64,000 nt of DNA from Nocardia sp. BMG51109 (GTDB lineage Bacteria; Actinomycetota; Actinomycetes; Mycobacteriales; Mycobacteriaceae): contig NZ_JAFQ01000004.1 in NCBI RefSeq assembly GCF_000526215.1, forward strand, positions 930,001 to 994,000, in the 5' to 3' direction. Below the pieces are notes generated by a model, which searched no databases, was not told where the DNA came from, and saw nothing but the letters and a program-made list of their open reading frames with translations. Shown here piece after piece: positions 59,863 through 64,000 of this stretch (position 1 is the first letter of the stretch; the number at the start of each line of letters is the position of its first letter). A program made the translations under genes and the position numbers.

Positions 59863-62800
59863 TCACCGCCGACCGGGTTCGGGGCGGAAGGTGGTGGCGC
59901 GGCGGGCGGGATCGGACAGCACGTCCCGGATCGTCCGGCCCAGGTCGGCACGGGGATCGACGACCGGGTACGCCACGTCCAGCTCCAGCCCGCGCGGGCT
60001 CAGTACCTGGAAGCGGGCGACGCCGGGGGCCGTCAGCTCCCAGGCGATGGCCACTCCGGGCGCCTCCAGCGGGATCATCGCATTCGCGATCCGCAATGCG
60101 AGACCGTCGCGGCCGCGGAAGAACACGGCCATCCGCCCGCCGAACCCGGCGTACACGCCCTGCGGCTGCACATCGGGCGCCGCACCGTTGCGCAGCACGC
60201 CGGACACGGGGTCGAAGGTGGCGACCTCACCCCATCCGGTGAGCGGCTGCACGGCGACCTCACTGGTTCCGGCCGGCGGTGGCGGCGGATAGTCGCGTCG
60301 CTCCTGCGGACGACCATCGGGCCGGGCGGCAGGCGGCGGCATCGCCGGTGGCGGCATCATCGGCGGCTGGCCGTTCGGGGCACCGCCGTGGGGAGCGCCC
60401 GGGTACGGAGCTTGCGGGTCCGGTGTCGGCACGTTGTGTCCGGGCTGCGGCACGGAGGGATACGGGTACGGCGGCTGCCGATCGCCGGGCGCACCCGATC
60501 CGGTGCCGTTCGGCGGGACCGATTCACCACTGTCCGGCGGCACCTGCGCGGGACTTCCCGGAACGGGAGGTTCGGACGGTGCCCCTCCTGGCCAACCCGG
60601 CCCGGTCGACTCTCCTGGCACGGGAGGCTGCGGGTACGGCGGCTGCGAACCCGGCGGCGGCACAGGTGGCGTCGGAACTTCCGGCGGAACGGGGAACTGC
60701 GGCGGCTGCGGCACACCCGGCGGAACCGGGAACCCCGGCGGCTGCGGAACTTCCGGCGGAACCGGAAACTCCGGCGGCTGCGGCACACCCGGCGGAACCG
60801 GGAACCCCGGCGGCTGCGGAACTTCCGGCGGAACCGGAAACTCCGGCGGCTGCGGCACACCCGGCGGAACCGGGAACCCCGGCGGCTGCGGCAACTCCGG
60901 CGGCTGCGGAACTTCCGGCGGAACCGGGAACTGCGGCGGTTGCGGGAACTGCGGCGGGGCCGGAACTTCCGGTGGAACCGGGGGCTGCGGTGGCGTCGGC
61001 GGCTCCGGGCGGGGTGGGACCGGTGGCGTCGGCGGCTGGTCCGCGGGTGGCTGCGGAGCGACCGGTCCGCGCGGCGGTTCGGACGGCGCGCCCGGCTCGT
61101 TCGGACCGTGTCCATCGGGCTCGCCGGGACGCGTCGGGCCGGGGACGTCAGGTCGCGACGGTCCGGGGACGTCGGGCCCGGGACGCTGCGGCTGATCCGG
61201 CCACTCGACCGGTGGGATATCGGTATCGGGTCGACGCCACTGATGCACTGGCAGGTCGTATTCCTCGTCCTGCTCGCGCAGCGGACGCGGGACGTGCGAA
61301 CGCAACCGCTCGCCGGACAGATAGGTCGGGCGGCGCGGTTCACCGCCGTCCGGGGCGCCGTCGTCATTGCCTCCGGTGGGCGGTCCGTCACCGCCACCGT
61401 CGTCTCCGCCGGTCCCGTCGTCGCCCGGTCCGTCATCACCGGGGTCGTCATCACCGGGTTCTTCGTCTCCGGAGTCGGGCAGCACCCGTGTTCCCGGCGG
61501 GAGTTCCGGCATCGCGACACCTTCCGGCGCCTCCTCGAGGTACATGCGCACCTCGCCGTCGGCGTCCACGGCCACCCGCAGGACCATGGCGTCCTCGGGC
61601 CGCACGCCGTCGCGAACCAGCTCGGTCGGGTTGCGCCGCAACGCGTTCGCGAGGGCGTCTCCCGCATCCTGGCCCGGCCGCAGCACGACGGTCAGCCGGG
61701 GCGGATCGCCGGGCAGCACACCGGCCAGGCCGGGGCCCGGCCACATCCGGGCGCCCAGGGCCGCCATCCGATCGGCCGCGGCGGCCTCGGCGATCTGCCC
61801 GCGCAACCGATCCGCCTCCAGGCCCAGGTGACGTTCGGCCTCGTGCGCCCGGTCGGCGTCGGCCATCGCCTCGGCCACCCGATCCGGGTCGGACAGGTCG
61901 TCCGGGGACAGTCGCTCCAGTTCGGCCAGTCGCCGCCGGGCCTGTTCGATCTGTGCCAGCACCTCGGCGTGCTCGTCCCGCAGTCGCATCAGCTCGGCCC
62001 GCCGGTCCTCCGGGACGGCCTGGTTGTCGAGGGCCCGGTCCGTGCCGTCCTCGCCGGTCTGTTCCGGCTCGGGCACCACCGGTGCCGGGGTGTCCGGCGG
62101 ATCCGTGCGCACCACCACGGGGAGACCGTCGGTATCCATCCGGACCCGCAGCACGGTCACGTTGTCTCGCAGGGCACCGGCCGCTTCCGCGAGTTCCGGC
62201 GACACCCGCACCGCGCGGTCGAGTACCGCTGCCGGATCGGCGGTCTCGCCGCGCACGACTACCACCACCCGGCGCGGCGGGCCGGGCAGCAGCGCCACGT
62301 CGGGCAGCCCCACCACACGGTGCGCGCCCAGTTCCACCAGCACTTCGGTGACGGCCGCGTCCACGATTCGGTCGGCCAGCTCGGCGGACCGGGCCAGCGC
62401 CGCGTCCCGCGCCTCCGCGAGTCCGTATCCCTCCTCGGCCTCGGTCGCGTCCCGCAGCTGCCGGTCCAGTTCGTCGGCGCGGTCCAGCAGTTCTCGCCGC
62501 TGCCGCACCAGCTGTTCGACCCGATCACGGTGCTGCGCCACTGCATCCCGCTCGGCCGAGTCCTCGCGCTGGGCGACCAGTTCGGCCAGCTCGCGCAGGC
62601 CCGCGACGCGGGTGTCGACCTCCTCGTGCAGTCGCCGGCGCACCCGTAGCAGTTGTTCGGCGGTCAGGCGAACATCGAGCCCGAACCTGCCGTCCCGCAA
62701 CGCCTCGAAGACGCGGCGGACCTCCGCGGCATCCTCGGACGAGAATCGGCCCTCGGCGAACAGCCGGTCCGGATCGACTCCCCGGAGGCGCGCGAAATCC

Positions 62801-64000
62801 GGGTTCGCCCACTCCTGCCCGGCGCGGCCGGTCGAATCGGCGGCGTGCAGGCCGCGGACGAAGTCTGCGACGTCGCCGACGATCTCCCCGAACTCACGGG
62901 GGGCGGACGAATCGAGGATCGGGTACTCCCCGGTCCGGCGCAGCGGATCGGCGCCCGGATCGCCGTCCCACGCCCGCTGTGTCGGATCGAGTCCGATCAG
63001 GGTTGCGGCGAATTCGGCCAGCGCCGCCCGGATCGGCTCCCGGTCGGCAGACACCAGCCTGGTCAGCGTGCGGGCCAGATCCCAGCTCCGTGCGGTGGCG
63101 CCGGTGACGGCGTACCCGCCGTAGCCGTCCGCGGTCAGCCGGTACACCTCTTCGGGCGCGATGCCGAGCGCCCGCGCGAGGCGGTCGCGGGCCGCGTCCA
63201 CCGCGGACGGATCGACGCGCCGCACCCGGTCGGCATAGTCCAGCAGCGCGGCGACCGGCAGCCGCCGGCCCCTGGATCGCATCCCGGGATCGGTCACGCC
63301 GTCCGCGACATGGTCGACGGTCAACTCGCCGGGCACCGTACCCAGCCGGGCGGCCAACCGGCCGCGGGCCGAATCCACGTCGTTGAAGGCGAGCCGGGCC
63401 TCGTGGTGGAACGCCGCATCGACGTACATATCGATCTGCGCGGCACGCAGCCGATCGGCCAGCAGCTGCGCGTCGACGGCACCGGCGAGCCGATGATCGG
63501 CGCGGTCGTGTTCCGGGATGTTCAGATCCTCGACCAGCTCCTGGATGCGCCGATCCCGCTCTTCGCCGGACAGCGGCGCGGGCTCGCGCTGCGGCTGCGG
63601 TTCCGGCACCACCCGCCACGGGCCCGACCCATCGGCGACGAGGGTTGCCCGCATCGGCCGGCCGTCGACGACGGCATCGAAGAAGCGAACTCGCGGCGCG
63701 GTCACCGGATTCGCCTGCGGCAGTTCGCCGGTACCGTTCCAGGCGACCAGCCGGTAGTCGACGGCCAGTTCGCCGCGGTTGATCATGGCCCCGAAATCCG
63801 GATTGGCCCGCAGCGTTTCGGCCAGGGTCCGATCGTGGTCCAGATCGCGGTCGAACACCACGAGTCGCATCGGCTCGCCGTCGATCAGGCCGACATTCTC
63901 GGTGAACATCGCGCCGCCCCGGTCCACGGTCACCCAGTGGCGCGCGGCGGCGCGCGCACGGTCGGCCCACTCCTCCTGGAAACGTCCGTCGGCCGCGTCG
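59863..64000 (-). CDS. Giant repeat and proline-rich protein (5'-partial; C-terminal ~1378 residues)
   Basis: The frame is open to the window edge, so the N-terminus is missing. Visible parts in order: a ~75-residue module ('PMRLVVFDRDLDHDRTLAETLRANPDF', nt 63900-63690); helical regions; a long coiled coil ('RELAELVAQREDSAERDAVAQHRDRVEQLVRQRRELLDRADELDRQL', nt about 62650-62400); two more copies of the module (nt about 62320-62085 and 61745-61520); an acidic Gly/Asp linker; a Pro-rich stretch with 12-residue repeats; and a C-terminal beta-rich domain (nt about 60270-59866, 'VYAGFGGRMAVFFRGRDGLALRIANAM'). No known enzyme motif recognised. Position beside an ESX locus and the size suggest a secreted or surface effector. 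Confidence 0.85.
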   Translation of the reverse strand, partial: DAADGRFQEEWADRARAAARHWVTVDRGGAMFTENVGLIDGEPMRLVVFDRDLDHDRTLAETLRANPDFGAMINRGELAVDYRLVAWNGTGELPQANPVTAPRVRFFDAVVDGRPMRATLVADGSGPWRVVPEPQPQREPAPLSGEERDRRIQELVEDLNIPEHDRADHRLAGAVDAQLLADRLRAAQIDMYVDAAFHHEARLAFNDVDSARGRLAARLGTVPGELTVDHVADGVTDPGMRSRGRRLPVAALLDYADRVRRVDPSAVDAARDRLARALGIAPEEVYRLTADGYGGYAVTGATARSWDLARTLTRLVSADREPIRAALAEFAATLIGLDPTQRAWDGDPGADPLRRTGEYPILDSSAPREFGEIVGDVADFVRGLHAADSTGRAGQEWANPDFARLRGVDPDRLFAEGRFSSEDAAEVRRVFEALRDGRFGLDVRLTAEQLLRVRRRLHEEVDTRVAGLRELAELVAQREDSAERDAVAQHRDRVEQLVRQRRELLDRADELDRQLRDATEAEEGYGLAEARDAALARSAELADRIVDAAVTEVLVELGAHRVVGLPDVALLPGPPRRVVVVVRGETADPAAVLDRAVRVSPELAEAAGALRDNVTVLRVRMDTDGLPVVVRTDPPDTPAPVVPEPEQTGEDGTDRALDNQAVPEDRRAELMRLRDEHAEVLAQIEQARRRLAELERLSPDDLSDPDRVAEAMADADRAHEAERHLGLEADRLRGQIAEAAAADRMAALGARMWPGPGLAGVLPGDPPRLTVVLRPGQDAGDALANALRRNPTELVRDGVRPEDAMVLRVAVDADGEVRMYLEEAPEGVAMPELPPGTRVLPDSGDEEPGDDDPGDDGPGDDGTGGDDGGGDGPPTGGNDDGAPDGGEPRRPTYLSGERLRSHVPRPLREQDEEYDLPVHQWRRPDTDIPPVEWPDQPQRPGPDVPGPSRPDVPGPTRPGEPDGHGPNEPGAPSEPPRGPVAPQPPADQPPTPPVPPRPEPPTPPQPPVPPEVPAPPQFPQPPQFPVPPEVPQPPELPQPPGFPVPPGVPQPPEFPVPPEVPQPPGFPVPPGVPQPPEFPVPPEVPQPPGFPVPPGVPQPPQFPVPPEVPTPPVPPPGSQPPYPQPPVPGESTGPGWPGGAPSEPPVPGSPAQVPPDSGESVPPNGTGSGAPGDRQPPYPYPSVPQPGHNVPTPDPQAPYPGAPHGGAPNGQPPMMPPPAMPPPAARPDGRPQERRDYPPPPPAGTSEVAVQPLTGWGEVATFDPVSGVLRNGAAPDVQPQGVYAGFGGRMAVFFRGRDGLALRIANAMIPLEAPGVAIAWELTAPGVARFQVLSPRGLELDVAYPVVDPRADLGRTIRDVLSDPARRATTFRPEPGRR
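60665..60985 (-). repeat. 72-bp higher-order tandem repeat within the giant protein gene
   Basis: Copies of a 72-bp unit start at 60712, 60784 and 60856 (each 'cacacccggcggaacc' on the plus strand), flanked by partial units. Each unit is two 36-bp halves encoding VPQPPGFPVPPG and VPQPPEFPVPPE, a PPII-type rod. Near-identity at the DNA level implies recent expansion. Confidence 0.9.

Overview
This 64-kb, high-GC window reads as a chromosomal segment of a Nocardia-like member of the Mycobacteriales. It carries two type VII secretion (ESX) loci, families of lipobox lipoproteins, and the alpha ribosomal operon (infA-rpmJ-rpsM-rpsK-rpsD-rpoA-rplQ-truA) in the actinobacterial order. Assignments come from reading motifs and gene order; no database search was run.

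Region 1 (1-5728) is a run of five related secreted lipoproteins of two alternating types (B-A-B-A-B), produced by duplication of an A-B pair. Region 2 (5844-19363) holds a membrane Ser/Thr kinase, two WXG100 genes and an ESX-4-like core (eccC, eccD, eccB, eccE). Its position upstream of truA/rplQ matches ESX-4 in mycobacteria. The mycosin gene expected between eccD and eccB is missing; a PPOX-family oxidoreductase and a potassium channel sit there instead. Region 3 (19379-25394) is housekeeping and accessory metabolism: an FMN reductase, an NAD-dependent epimerase with a long low-complexity insert, MTA phosphorylase, a CsoR-type copper-sensing repressor with a visible operator, an F420-dependent luciferase-like enzyme, and a ~160-bp non-coding tandem repeat. 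Region 4 (25541-30335) is truA and the alpha operon on the minus strand, with a solitary type I-E CRISPR-like repeat directly downstream of rplQ.

Region 5 (30648-33500) is a WXG100 / DUF1023 alpha-beta hydrolase / LppA-like lipoprotein module with a decayed second lipoprotein copy. Region 6 (33694-39032) has an EspI-like ParA/MinD ATPase with a ~790-residue disordered N-terminus, a DUF4254 protein, a GntR regulator and an acetyltransferase. Region 7 (39101-59744) is a complete EccA/EspG/PE/PPE-type ESX locus: eccD-mycP-eccC, eccA, eccB, eccE, an Esx pair, EspG, PPE, PE, an EspE/EspA-like substrate, an EspF/EspC-like partner, and YbaB- and EspH-like small proteins. Region 8 (57571-64000) has three unrecognised proteins. 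One is the C-terminal part of a very large repeat-containing, proline-rich protein that runs off the right edge.

Likely interplay: EccC selects Esx/PE/PPE/EspC-type helical hairpin substrates, and EccB/C/D/E form the membrane channel. EccA and EspG act as cytosolic chaperone-side factors, and MycP is the periplasmic protease. The window has only one mycP and one eccA for two membrane cores, so the second locus might supply the mycosin to the first, or the ESX-4-like system might work without one.
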